A stretch of DNA of 64,000 bases from Eubacterium ruminantium (GTDB lineage Bacteria > Bacillota > Clostridia > Lachnospirales > Lachnospiraceae): assembly GCA_900108205.1 (NCBI GenBank), contig FNUU01000011.1:1-64000 (forward strand). The letters are read 5' to 3'. Every line of letters starts with the position of its first letter. Positions within the stretch are counted from its first letter, which is position 1. The notes beneath the pieces were generated by a model. That model was not told the DNA's origin. It saw only the letters and a program-made list of their open reading frames with translations, and made no database searches. Shown here one piece after another: positions 43,802-51,988 of this stretch. A program made the position numbers and the translations under genes.

Positions 43802-43869
43802 TCAGCGACAGAAATACAGTTTCCCGGATACAGTACCGGGGGAGAGATAAAATAGAGGTGGAGAATAAA

Positions 43870-44733
43870 ATGGAACTCAGAACAGCAGCATCTCCAAAGG
43901 ATGTTAAATACTATACAACAGAACGTCTCAGAGAGGAATTTCTTATAGAGAAGGTTTTCTTCGAAGATGAGATAAGACTGGTTTACAGTCACATTGACAG
44001 AATAATAACCGGCGCTGCCATGCCGGTTTCTAAGGAGCTTAAGCTTCTTGCAGGGGACGAGCTTCGTGCCAGATATTTCCTTGAAAGAAGGGAAATGGGG
44101 GTTATCAATATCGGTGGAGACGGTGTTATAACCGTAGATGGTAAAGATTATACAGTTGCTCACCGAAACGGCATGTATATCGGAATGGGCAAACAGGATA
44201 TCACATTTAAAGCACTCGACCCTGCAAATCCTCCAAAATTTTACATTAACAGCGCACCGGCACACAGAGAGTGCCCTACAGTGCTCATCAAAGTAAATGG
44301 TGAGCCTGAAGAAGGCGTTGTTATCATCAAAGAGGAAAACAAGAAAGAGCTTGGATCTCTTGAACAGTCAAATCACAGAACAATCTGCAAATATATTCTT
44401 CCGGGACAGGTAGAGAGCTGCCAGCTTGAAATGGGTATGACACATCTTGAACCGGGCAGCGTATGGAATACAATGCCTAGCCATACACATGACAGAAGAA
44501 TGGAAGTTTATATGTATTTTGAGATTCCGGAGGATGCATTTGTAATGCATTTCATGGGTGAGCCTCAGCAGACAAGACATATTGTTATGAGAAATGAGCA
44601 GGCAGTGATCTCACCAAGCTGGTCAATTCACTCAGGCTGCGGTACACAGAACTATACCTTCATCTGGGGTATGGTTGGTGAAAATCAGGATTTCGATGAC
44701 ATGGATGATGTCAGAAATCAGGATTTATTATAA
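43870..44733 (+). CDS. kduI: 5-keto-4-deoxyuronate isomerase (5-dehydro-4-deoxy-D-glucuronate isomerase)
   Basis: A 287-residue KduI, a cupin-fold zinc enzyme that converts 4-deoxy-L-threo-5-hexosulose uronate, the product of unsaturated pectin fragments, to 3-deoxy-D-glycero-2,5-hexodiulosonate. The metal-binding region is seen as NTMPSHTHDRRMEVYMYFEIP (about 198-218, with two His and Glu) and a later His in SWSIHSGCGT. Length fits the family (about 278). The start at 43870 is preferred to the GTG at 43858 because AGGTGG lies 7 bases before the ATG. It follows kdgK by 68 bases and precedes kduD. Confidence 0.95.
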   Translation: MELRTAASPKDVKYYTTERLREEFLIEKVFFEDEIRLVYSHIDRIITGAAMPVSKELKLLAGDELRARYFLERREMGVINIGGDGVITVDGKDYTVAHRNGMYIGMGKQDITFKALDPANPPKFYINSAPAHRECPTVLIKVNGEPEEGVVIIKEENKKELGSLEQSNHRTICKYILPGQVESCQLEMGMTHLEPGSVWNTMPSHTHDRRMEVYMYFEIPEDAFVMHFMGEPQQTRHIVMRNEQAVISPSWSIHSGCGTQNYTFIWGMVGENQDFDDMDDVRNQDLL

Positions 44734-44933
44734 AGGTTTTTATACTTCCTAAGAAATAGCTGATTCCTGGATTATATACCTGTATTACTTACTGAGGATG
44801 GCATCGCATGGGTATATAATTCCAAGGAAAAGGCAAATAAAAGGAACATTTGGACGGCCGGTTTTCGGCCGGTGATAGATTACAGAAATATATTCGATTA
44901 TTAAAAGGTTTATACCGGAAAAGGAGAATGGAT

Positions 44934-45806
44934 ATGAGCGATTTTCTTCAGAAATTTGCACTTAACGGAAAAGTAGCATGGGTTACAGGAGCTTCTTACG
45001 GACTCGGTTTTGCATATGCAAAGGCTTTTGCAGAAGTAGGAGCCAAGGTTGTATTTAATGATATAAATGAGGAACTTGTTGCAAGAGGTATTGAGAACTA
45101 CAAGGCAGCAGGAATTGAAGCATATGGCGCAGTTTGCGACGTAACAAAGGAAGATCAGGTACAGAAGTTTGTAGCTGATGTTGCAGAAAAGGTTGGCCCT
45201 ATCGATATCCTTGTAAATAATGCAGGTATCATCAGACGTATTCCGATGCATGAGATGTCTGTAAAGGATTGGGATCTTGTAATTAATATCGACCTTACAG
45301 GCCCATTCATCTGCTCTAAGGCAGTAATTCCAAGCATGATGGAAAGAGGCGGCGGAAAGATCATAAATGCATGCTCTATGATGAGTGAGTTTGGTCGTGA
45401 GACAGTTTCAGCTTATGCAGCAGCCAAGGGTGGTCTTAAGATGCTTACAAGAAATATCTGCTCTGAGTATGGTCAGTACAATATTCAGTGTAACGCTATC
45501 GGACCTGGTTATATAGCTACACCTCAGACAGCACCTCTTCGTGCTAAGCAGGAAGATGGTTCAATGAATCCATTTGACAGATTCATCCGTTCAAAGACAC
45601 CTGCTCAGAGATGGGGACGTACAGAGGACCTTCAGGGTCTTGCAGTATTCCTTGCTTCAGAGGCATCTGACTTTATAAACGGACAGGTTATCTATATCGA
45701 TGGTGGTATCTCAGCTTACATCGGACAGGATCCTAACAATCTTGATGAATCAAAGTTTAAGGATGAGGTTGAGTCAGATACAGACGTTACAACAGCTGAT
45801 AAATAA
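44934..45806 (+). CDS. kduD: 2-deoxy-D-gluconate 3-dehydrogenase / KDG 5-dehydrogenase (SDR family)
   Basis: A 290-residue short-chain dehydrogenase. Cofactor motif TGASYGLG (about 20-27), NNAG (about 96-99), catalytic Ser in NACSMMSEFG and YAAAKGG (Tyr and Lys of YxxxK, about 160-164). It reduces 3-deoxy-D-glycero-2,5-hexodiulosonate to 2-keto-3-deoxygluconate with NADH, the step after KduI. The start at 44934 is chosen because AAGGAG lies 7 bases before it. The ATG at 44928 is too close to that site. It has a longer acidic C-terminus than E. coli KduD (253 residues), with DESKFKDEVESDTD near the end. Confidence 0.93.
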   Translation: MSDFLQKFALNGKVAWVTGASYGLGFAYAKAFAEVGAKVVFNDINEELVARGIENYKAAGIEAYGAVCDVTKEDQVQKFVADVAEKVGPIDILVNNAGIIRRIPMHEMSVKDWDLVINIDLTGPFICSKAVIPSMMERGGGKIINACSMMSEFGRETVSAYAAAKGGLKMLTRNICSEYGQYNIQCNAIGPGYIATPQTAPLRAKQEDGSMNPFDRFIRSKTPAQRWGRTEDLQGLAVFLASEASDFINGQVIYIDGGISAYIGQDPNNLDESKFKDEVESDTDVTTADK

Positions 45807-45835
45807 ACAGTATATTTTCAGAAGAGGTAATAATT

Positions 45836-46492
45836 ATGAATAGTGAGAAAGTTACAGCAGTATTAAATAGATTTAGTGAAGTAGGAATTATTCCTGTAGT
45901 AGTTATGAATAATGCAGATGATGCAGTTCCGCTCGGAAAAGCACTTATGGAAGGCGGACTTCCTGCTGCAGAAGTAACATTCAGAACAGCGGCTGCAGAG
46001 GAGTCTATCAGAAGAATGGCAGAAAACTTCCCTGATATGCTTGTAGGTGCAGGAACAGTTCTTACAATTGATCAGGTTGACAGAGCTGTTGCAGCCGGTG
46101 CAAAGTTTATTGTTTCACCGGGCTTCGACGCAGATATAGTTAAATATTGTCTTGAGAAGGATATTCCGGTTTGTCCTGGAATTCAGACTCCTTCAGAGCT
46201 TATACAGGCAGTTAAACTCGGACTTGACCATGTGAAGTTCTTCCCTGCTGAAAATGCAGGAGGACTCAGCATGATAAATGCTGTTGGAGCAGCATTCCCG
46301 AATGTTAAGTTCATGCCTACAGGCGGAATTAATACAGAAAATGCAGAAGCATATCTTAAATCATCACGCATCTTCTGCGCAGGCGGAAGCTGGATGGTTA
46401 AGGGTGCACTTATTGATGCCGGTGATTTTGATAAGATCAAGGAGCTTACGGCAGCGGCTGCAGAGCTGGTAAAGAAAGTTAAGGCAAATTAG
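45836..46492 (+). CDS. kdgA: KDPG aldolase (2-dehydro-3-deoxyphosphogluconate aldolase)
   Basis: A 218-residue class I aldolase of the KHG/KDPG family, cleaving KDPG to pyruvate and glyceraldehyde 3-phosphate. Catalytic Glu in AEVTFRT (about 46-52), VGAGTVLT (about 72-79) and the Schiff-base Lys in HVKFFPAE (about 133-140) are present, with MPTGGIN binding the phosphate. The second half ends with GGSWMV. Last gene of the kdg operon, 29 bases after kduD. AGAGGTAATAATT precedes the ATG. A hairpin follows at 46563-46586. Confidence 0.95.
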   Translation: MNSEKVTAVLNRFSEVGIIPVVVMNNADDAVPLGKALMEGGLPAAEVTFRTAAAEESIRRMAENFPDMLVGAGTVLTIDQVDRAVAAGAKFIVSPGFDADIVKYCLEKDIPVCPGIQTPSELIQAVKLGLDHVKFFPAENAGGLSMINAVGAAFPNVKFMPTGGINTENAEAYLKSSRIFCAGGSWMVKGALIDAGDFDKIKELTAAAAELVKKVKAN

Positions 46493-46562
46493 TATATTTT
46501 CTTGCCAGATTTACTACTTAGTCCACAAGTTATGTCTTATACAGACAGACTTCCCTTTATTG

Positions 46563-46586
46563 CCCTGGATGCTCCACCATCCAGGG
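46563..46586 (+). terminator. Hairpin after kdgA
   Basis: CCCTGGATG (46563-46571) and CATCCAGGG (46578-46586) pair perfectly over 9 bp. A second small hairpin CTCTTAAAAAAGAG follows. No T-run, so termination is only probable. Confidence 0.5.
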
Positions 46587-46654
46587 TACTCTCTTAAAAA
46601 AGAGAAAAGGACTGTGGATCATAACAGTTATTTGATTATTCGGAGGATAATTAT

Positions 46655-47641
46655 ATGGAATTTGGTTTTGGTTCAATGATCGAAAAGTTAAAGAAGGATC
46701 CTAAGAAGATAGTTCTTACCGAAGGATCTGACCCAAGAATACTAGAAGCTGCTTCAAGACTTCTTGCCAGCAACTTCCTTCATCCTGTGCTCCTGGGTAA
46801 CAGAGATGAGATATGGACAGCGGCAGAGGATGCAGGCTTCAATATCAGAGGAGCAGAGATAATCGATCCTGAAAATTACGATAGATTTGATGAAATGGTA
46901 GATGCCTTCGTAGAAATCCGTAAGGCAAAGGGTATGACAAAGGAAAAGGCGGAGAAGATTCTTCGCGGAGCTAATTATTTTGGTACCATGCTTGTTAAGA
47001 TGGGTGTTGCAGACTGCCTTCTGGGAGGAGCAACTTATTCCACAGCTGATACTGTAAGACCGGCTCTCCAGATCATTAAGACCAAACCGGGTAATTCTAT
47101 TGTATCTTCGTGCTTTATACTTGTTCGTCCATCTGCTACAGGTGGAAATGAAGTTATCGCTATGGCTGACTGCGCTATCAATATCAGTCCGTCAGAGGAT
47201 GAGCTTGTTGAGATCTGCGGTGAAACTATCCGCTGTGCAAAGGTATTTGGTATCGACCCTAAGGTTGCCTTCCTTTCATACTCAACCCACGGCTCAGGCT
47301 CAGGTGATACAGTTACAAAGATGAGAAATGCAACCCAGAAAGCAATCGAGGAGTATCCTGATACACCTATCGATGGTGAATTCCAGTTTGATTCTGCAGT
47401 ATCTCCTAGAGTTGCTCGTCAGAAATGTCCTGGCTCACCGGTTGCAGGATATGCAAATACATTTATCTTCCCTGATATAAATGCAGGAAATATCGGCTAT
47501 AAGATCGCACAGAGAATGGGTAATTTTGAGGCTTACGGCCCGATCCTTCTCGGTCTTAATGCTCAGATAAATGATCTGTCAAGAGGCTGTAATGCCATCG
47601 AAGTATATTCAATGGCCATTATCACAGCATCTCTTGCATAA
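46655..47641 (+). CDS. pta: Phosphate acetyltransferase
   Basis: A 328-residue Pta of the short type, converting acetyl-CoA and phosphate to acetyl phosphate on the way to acetate and ATP. Typical blocks are VLTEGSDPRILEAA (about 20-33), LLGGATYSTADTVRPALQII (about 127-146), SYSTHGSGSG (about 209-218) and FPDINAGNIGYKIAQR (about 271-286). No ackA follows, so the kinase must be elsewhere. It lies 162 bases after kdgA behind GGAGGA and may have its own promoter. It ends with a strong terminator. Confidence 0.95.
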   Translation: MEFGFGSMIEKLKKDPKKIVLTEGSDPRILEAASRLLASNFLHPVLLGNRDEIWTAAEDAGFNIRGAEIIDPENYDRFDEMVDAFVEIRKAKGMTKEKAEKILRGANYFGTMLVKMGVADCLLGGATYSTADTVRPALQIIKTKPGNSIVSSCFILVRPSATGGNEVIAMADCAINISPSEDELVEICGETIRCAKVFGIDPKVAFLSYSTHGSGSGDTVTKMRNATQKAIEEYPDTPIDGEFQFDSAVSPRVARQKCPGSPVAGYANTFIFPDINAGNIGYKIAQRMGNFEAYGPILLGLNAQINDLSRGCNAIEVYSMAIITASLA

Positions 47642-47677
47642 TTAATCAGTCATCAAGAAAACCACTTCCTATAAAGG

Positions 47678-47713
47678 CCGCCCCTGTGTAGTCACTACAC
47701 AGGGGCGGTTTTT
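47678..47713 (+). terminator. Terminator of pta
   Basis: CCGCCCCTGTGTAG (47678-47691) and CTACACAGGGGCGG (47695-47708) form a perfect 14-bp stem around TCA, followed by TTTTT. Confidence 0.95.
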
Positions 47714-47763
47714 GCGCACTGAGCGAGTCATGCACATTGACCGCCTCGCAGTCTATGAATGAC
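47712..47763 (+). repeat. Post-terminator repeat element, copy B
   Basis: TTGCGCACTGAGCGAGTC (47712-47729) differs from 23648-23665 at one base. The segment ends CAGTCTATGAATGAC, which resembles GGTCTATGAATACCGAC at 23715. Shorter than copy A. Confidence 0.55.
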
Positions 47764-47775
47764 AATTTACAATAA

Positions 47776-47805
47776 AGTTTACATGTGTCTTGTCAGCTGT
47801 AAACT
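47776..47805. promoter_or_regulatory. Predicted NiaR operator at the nadB promoter
   Basis: A 30-bp imperfect palindrome: AGTTTACA (47776-47783) and TGTAAACT (47798-47805) are exact arms, with TGTCTTGTCA between. It covers the -35 element and most of the spacer of the nadB promoter. A NiaR gene lies in the same operon. Binding by NiaR is inference. Confidence 0.65.
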
Positions 47806-47818
47806 TTTCTGTTATAAT
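47790..47818 (+). promoter_or_regulatory. Promoter of the nad operon
   Basis: TTGTCA (47790-47795), 17 bp, TATAAT (47813-47818), about 55 bases before nadB. Confidence 0.85.
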
Positions 47819-47873
47819 GGCGACTATGATACATATGCCACGTTGATAAAAACCAGCATTTTAGGAGTAAATA

Positions 47874-49367
47874 ATGAAAACAGATATCCTTATTGTGGGA
47901 AGCGGGTGCTCAGCACTTTATGCTGCACTCAATCTTCCGAGAGATAAAGAAATACTTCTCATTACAAAAAGAGATCTTGAAACCAATGATTCTCATCTGG
48001 CACAGGGAGGAATGTGTGTCCTTAAGGATGAGTCCGATTATGAAAGCTATTTCGAAGATACTATGAAGGCAGGGCACTACGAGAATGACCCTGTTTCTGT
48101 CGAGATCATGATCAGAACATCCCAGAGAGTGTTAAAGGATCTGGAAGCTGTCGGTGCAGAATTTGCCAGAAATCCGGACGGAACACTTGATTATACCAGA
48201 GAGGGCGGTCATTCTGGACACAGAATTGTATATCATGAAGACATTACCGGAAAAGAGATCACATCACATCTGCTTGCGGCAGTTAAGAAGCTTAAAAATG
48301 TGACTATGGTTGAGTATACCAAGCTTATCGATATCATAGAGAAGGACAATGTCTGCTATGGTGCGGTTATCCGTAAGTCCGAAGAAACAAGAGTCACCCG
48401 CGGGGGGGAGGAGCTTACGCTTACGGAGGCGGGCTTTAATACAGAGACTCTTGAAAAGATCGAAGCTGATGTCACAATCCTTGCAACAGGAGGCATCGGC
48501 GGCCTGTACAGACATTCAACTAATTTCAGACATTTGACGGGGGATGCGCTGGCGATATCCATAAATCATGGTATTGAACTTAAGGATATCAATTACGTTC
48601 AGATACATCCTACAACATTTTATTCCGAATGTGAGGAGGACAGAAGCTTCCTTATTTCGGAGTCTGTTCGTGGTGAAGGAGCACTTCTTTACGACAAAAA
48701 CATGAATCGATTCGTCAATGAGCTTATTCCGCGTGACCTTCTTACGGCTGAGATCCGCAAGAAGATGGCGGAGGAGGGTACCAAGCATGTCTGGGAGGAT
48801 ATGCGTCCGTTGGGAGATCAGGAGCTTCGCGAGCATTTCCCGAATATTTTTGCGCATTGTGAAGAAAAGGGCTACGATCCTTCTAAACAATGTATTCCTG
48901 TAGTACCTGCGCAGCATTATTTCATGGGCGGAATCAAGGTTAACCATGAATCAAAAACAAGCATGAACAGACTTTATGCCGTTGGTGAAACTGCTAACAA
49001 CGGTGTTCACGGAAGAAACCGTCTTGCAAGTAATTCGCTTCTTGAGAGTATGGTTTTTGCTCTTCGCGCAGCCATGGATATTATCAAGGACTATTCGGCC
49101 GGTGTGTACGGAAGTGTCAATCTTGAAAGCGGAATAAACTGTGAAAGTGAGCTCAGGAGAAAAATCATTGACGATGTAAATCTTTCTGTATATGCCGATG
49201 ATGATGCCATAACAAAGAAATACCGTGAACTTGTCATGGAAGAGATACAGAAGGCAGATTCGGCTGCTTCCGATTTTAAGGATGAAGAGGAATATGCGAG
49301 AATAAAGAAAGAAAAAGAAGAAGCTAAGGTCAAAGTAAAAGGCAGGAATGAAAAAGCTTCGGAATAA
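47874..49367 (+). CDS. nadB: L-aspartate oxidase
   Basis: A 497-residue flavoprotein that oxidises L-aspartate to iminoaspartate, the first step of de novo NAD synthesis. The FAD-binding motif is IVGSGCSALYAAL (about 6-18). Family landmarks are SHLAQGGM (about 39-46), REGGHSGHRIVY (about 109-120), QIHPTTFY (about 243-250) and GRNRLASNSLLESMVFALRA (about 380-399). The C-terminal helical domain is shortened compared with E. coli (540) and ends in a Lys/Glu-rich tail. First gene of nadB-nadC-niaR-nadA, transcribed from the promoter at 47790. AGGAG precedes the ATG. Confidence 0.95.
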   Translation: MKTDILIVGSGCSALYAALNLPRDKEILLITKRDLETNDSHLAQGGMCVLKDESDYESYFEDTMKAGHYENDPVSVEIMIRTSQRVLKDLEAVGAEFARNPDGTLDYTREGGHSGHRIVYHEDITGKEITSHLLAAVKKLKNVTMVEYTKLIDIIEKDNVCYGAVIRKSEETRVTRGGEELTLTEAGFNTETLEKIEADVTILATGGIGGLYRHSTNFRHLTGDALAISINHGIELKDINYVQIHPTTFYSECEEDRSFLISESVRGEGALLYDKNMNRFVNELIPRDLLTAEIRKKMAEEGTKHVWEDMRPLGDQELREHFPNIFAHCEEKGYDPSKQCIPVVPAQHYFMGGIKVNHESKTSMNRLYAVGETANNGVHGRNRLASNSLLESMVFALRAAMDIIKDYSAGVYGSVNLESGINCESELRRKIIDDVNLSVYADDDAITKKYRELVMEEIQKADSAASDFKDEEEYARIKKEKEEAKVKVKGRNEKASE

Positions 49368-49417
49368 GAACTAAGAATAAGATAAAGAATGAGACAAAGA
49401 GAAAGGAAAATAGAATT

Positions 49418-50275
49418 ATGTTTGATCCCGTAACTTTGAAACTGAATGTAGATCCGCTTATTTTAAGCGCTTTAAGAGAGGATATCTCAAGTGAAGATGT
49501 TTCGACCAACTCTGTAATGCCTGAAGCAAAAGCAGGCAAGGTTGATCTTATTGCGAAGGAGGACGGTATTATCTGCGGTCTTCAGGTTTTTGAAAGAGTA
49601 TTTAAGCTTCTTGATGAGAGCACTGAAGTAAAATTTTATGTTAAAGATGGAGATAAAGTAACCAAAGGACTTCTTATGGGAGAGGTTTACGGCGACATCA
49701 GAACGCTTCTCTGCGGTGAGAGAACCGCACTTAATTATCTCCAGAGAATGAGTGGCATAGCAACCTATACCAATCAGGTAGCAAGCCTTCTTGAAGGCTG
49801 CAAGACTAAGCTTCTTGATACCAGAAAGACTACTCCAAACAACAGAATATTTGAGAAGTATTCTGTAAGGATCGGAAACGGCAATAATCATAGATACAAT
49901 CTTTCCGACGGAGTTCTCCTTAAGGACAATCATATCGGAGCTGCCGGAGGTGTAAAAGAGGCCGTGGCGATGGCCAGGGCATATGCTCCATTTGTAAGAA
50001 AGATTGAAGTAGAAGTAGAGACTCTTGATATGGTTCGTGATGCTGTTGAGGCCGGTGCCGATATCATTATGCTTGATAACATGGATCATGCAACTCTTGA
50101 GGAAGCTATGAAGATAATCGACGGAAAAGCTGAAGTTGAAGTTTCAGGCAATGTTACAAAAGAGAATATTGCAAAACTGACAGATATCGGCGTGGATTTC
50201 ATCAGTAGCGGTGCGCTCACACATTCTGCACCGATACTTGATATTTCACTTAAGAATCTTCATCCGATCGAATAA
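49418..50275 (+). CDS. nadC: Quinolinate phosphoribosyltransferase (decarboxylating)
   Basis: A 285-residue NadC that joins quinolinate to PRPP, giving nicotinate mononucleotide and CO2. Motifs: GERTALNYLQRMSGIAT (about 102-118), LDTRKTTPNNR (about 129-139; the usual form is TRKTTPGLR), GNNHRYNLSDGVLLKDNH (about 150-167), and EVEVETL and IMLDNM near 190-215. Full length. It lies 50 bases after nadB behind AAAGGAAA. With NadA it channels iminoaspartate and DHAP to NAD. Confidence 0.96.
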   Translation: MFDPVTLKLNVDPLILSALREDISSEDVSTNSVMPEAKAGKVDLIAKEDGIICGLQVFERVFKLLDESTEVKFYVKDGDKVTKGLLMGEVYGDIRTLLCGERTALNYLQRMSGIATYTNQVASLLEGCKTKLLDTRKTTPNNRIFEKYSVRIGNGNNHRYNLSDGVLLKDNHIGAAGGVKEAVAMARAYAPFVRKIEVEVETLDMVRDAVEAGADIIMLDNMDHATLEEAMKIIDGKAEVEVSGNVTKENIAKLTDIGVDFISSGALTHSAPILDISLKNLHPIE

Positions 50276-50362
50276 ATCGGATCGATCACAGGATATCAGG
50301 GTACGGCATGACACCTGGTGCGTTACTGCGACAAGTGTATGTGTGGTATTACGGAGGGAAAA

Positions 50363-50908
50363 ATGACCGGAGAGGAAAGAAGAGAACAATTAATAAAAAT
50401 TCTTAAATCCAAAGAAGCCATTCCGGGCTCGGATCTTGCCGGTAAGCTTGGAGTGAGTCGTCAGGTGATTGTTCAGGATATTGCTCTGCTTCGAAGCCGC
50501 GGGATCAGTATTACCTCAACGACAAAGGGGTATATGCTTGAGGAGGATACTCATCCCAGACGGGTTTTTAAACTCTATCATACGGCTGACAGATGCGAAG
50601 AAGAGCTTGACCTTATAGTCGATAACGGTGGAAGAGTTGAGGATGTTTTCATATATCACAAGGCCTACAATATAGTCAGGGCCGACATGAATGTCCGTTC
50701 AAGGAAAGATGTTCAAAAGTTTATGGAACAGATAAGAAGCGGCAAATCACAGCTGCTTTCGACTGCCACAAGCGGTTATCATTATCATACTGTTTCTGCT
50801 GATACAGAAGAGGAACTGGATGAGATATATGATCAGCTTGAGAAAAATGGTTTTTTGGCAAAACTGCAGGACTATGAGCCTGTGGATTTCTGGAAAAAGA
50901 GTGAATAA
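50363..50908 (+). CDS. niaR: NiaR-type transcriptional repressor of NAD biosynthesis
   Basis: A 181-residue regulator with an N-terminal winged HTH_11 domain (residues 3-60, SGSDLAGKLGVSRQVIVQDIALLRS-like) and a C-terminal 3H domain named for its three conserved His (HKAYN, HYHTVS and neighbours, about 90-165) that binds metal and nicotinic acid. Members (YrxA/NiaR) repress NAD genes when nicotinate is plentiful. The start at 50363 has GGAGGG 6 bases before it. The longer frame from 50318 lacks one. Placed between nadC and nadA, so it would control its own operon through the palindrome at 47776-47805. Confidence 0.92.
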   Translation: MTGEERREQLIKILKSKEAIPGSDLAGKLGVSRQVIVQDIALLRSRGISITSTTKGYMLEEDTHPRRVFKLYHTADRCEEELDLIVDNGGRVEDVFIYHKAYNIVRADMNVRSRKDVQKFMEQIRSGKSQLLSTATSGYHYHTVSADTEEELDEIYDQLEKNGFLAKLQDYEPVDFWKKSE

Positions 50909-50932
50909 AATGCAGTGAACTGCGGAGGTTTT

Positions 50933-51850
50933 ATGAAAATACGTGAAATGCAGGATGAGATCATCCGGTTAAAGAAGGAAAAAGACATTTGTATACTTGT
51001 ACATGCTTACATCAGCCATGATGTATGGGAAGTTGCGGATTACGTGGGCGATAGTTACGGACTTGCGAAGCAGGCGGCATCTGCTCCACAGAAAAATGTA
51101 CTCATGTGCGGCGTAAGATTTATGGCTGAGACATGTAAAATACTTTCACCTGAAAAAAGAGTGTTTCTGTCACATCCGGATGCGGGATGTCCTATGGCAG
51201 AACAGATCGATAAAGCAGTTATAGAAAATTATAAAAAGAATAATCCGGACAGGACGGTAGTTGCCTATATCAATACGACAGCCGATCTGAAGACTGTCTG
51301 CGATGTGTGCGTAACATCGTCATCTGCCCTTAAAATTGTAGAGAATATTGAAAATGATAAGATCCTTTTCATTCCTGACAGTAATCTGGGCGGCTGGATA
51401 AAAGAAAAGTGCCCGAATAAGGATATCGAACTTATGCAGGGCGGATGTCCGACACATATCCTTCTGCGTAAGGAGCATGTTGAGAGGATGAAAGAAAAGC
51501 ATCCTGACGCTCTTCTTCTTGTTCATCCGGAAAGCAGAAAAGAGGTTGCAGATCTCGCGGATTATGTGGGAAGCACGACCGGCATTATGAAATTCGCGAA
51601 GGAAAGCGATAATAAGGAATTCATTATCGGTACGGAAAACAGTATCGTACAGCATCTGCAGGTGGAGTGCCCGGATAAGCGTTTCTATGAACTTTCAAAG
51701 GAATGTGTCTGCAAAAATATGAAACTCACGACTCTTGCCGATGTCTATAATATGGTCAAGTATGGCGAGTCTGAGGAAATATTCATGGATGAGGAGACCA
51801 GAGTTAAGGCGCTTAGATCGATCGATAATATGCTGAAGCTCGGAGGCTGA
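50933..51850 (+). CDS. nadA: Quinolinate synthase A
   Basis: A 305-residue NadA, a 4Fe-4S enzyme that condenses iminoaspartate with dihydroxyacetone phosphate to quinolinate. The three cluster cysteines are consistent with MCGVRFMAE (about 58), GGCPTH (about 170) and KECVCKNM (about 257). Also seen are VGDSYGLA and HPDAGCPMAEQ. Length matches the short NadA type. The start at 50933 follows GGAGG by 6 bases. The ATG-like start at 50915 does not. Last gene of the nad operon, 24 bases after niaR. Confidence 0.95.
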   Translation: MKIREMQDEIIRLKKEKDICILVHAYISHDVWEVADYVGDSYGLAKQAASAPQKNVLMCGVRFMAETCKILSPEKRVFLSHPDAGCPMAEQIDKAVIENYKKNNPDRTVVAYINTTADLKTVCDVCVTSSSALKIVENIENDKILFIPDSNLGGWIKEKCPNKDIELMQGGCPTHILLRKEHVERMKEKHPDALLLVHPESRKEVADLADYVGSTTGIMKFAKESDNKEFIIGTENSIVQHLQVECPDKRFYELSKECVCKNMKLTTLADVYNMVKYGESEEIFMDEETRVKALRSIDNMLKLGG

Positions 51851-51899
51851 AAACATGTTCTCGAGACATAGGACGGCGTTGAATTTTGCCCGGCATTTT

Positions 51900-51928
51900 T
51901 TGACATAAGCCTCTAAATATGGTAAAAT
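51900..51928 (+). promoter_or_regulatory. Promoter of the GGDEF gene
   Basis: TTGACA (51900-51905), 17 bp, TAAAAT (51923-51928). Confidence 0.8.
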
Positions 51929-51988
51929 ATAAATGGTGTTTTATTGTTGATCGTCTATATGATTTCGGGGGTTAAATACGGTTATTGT

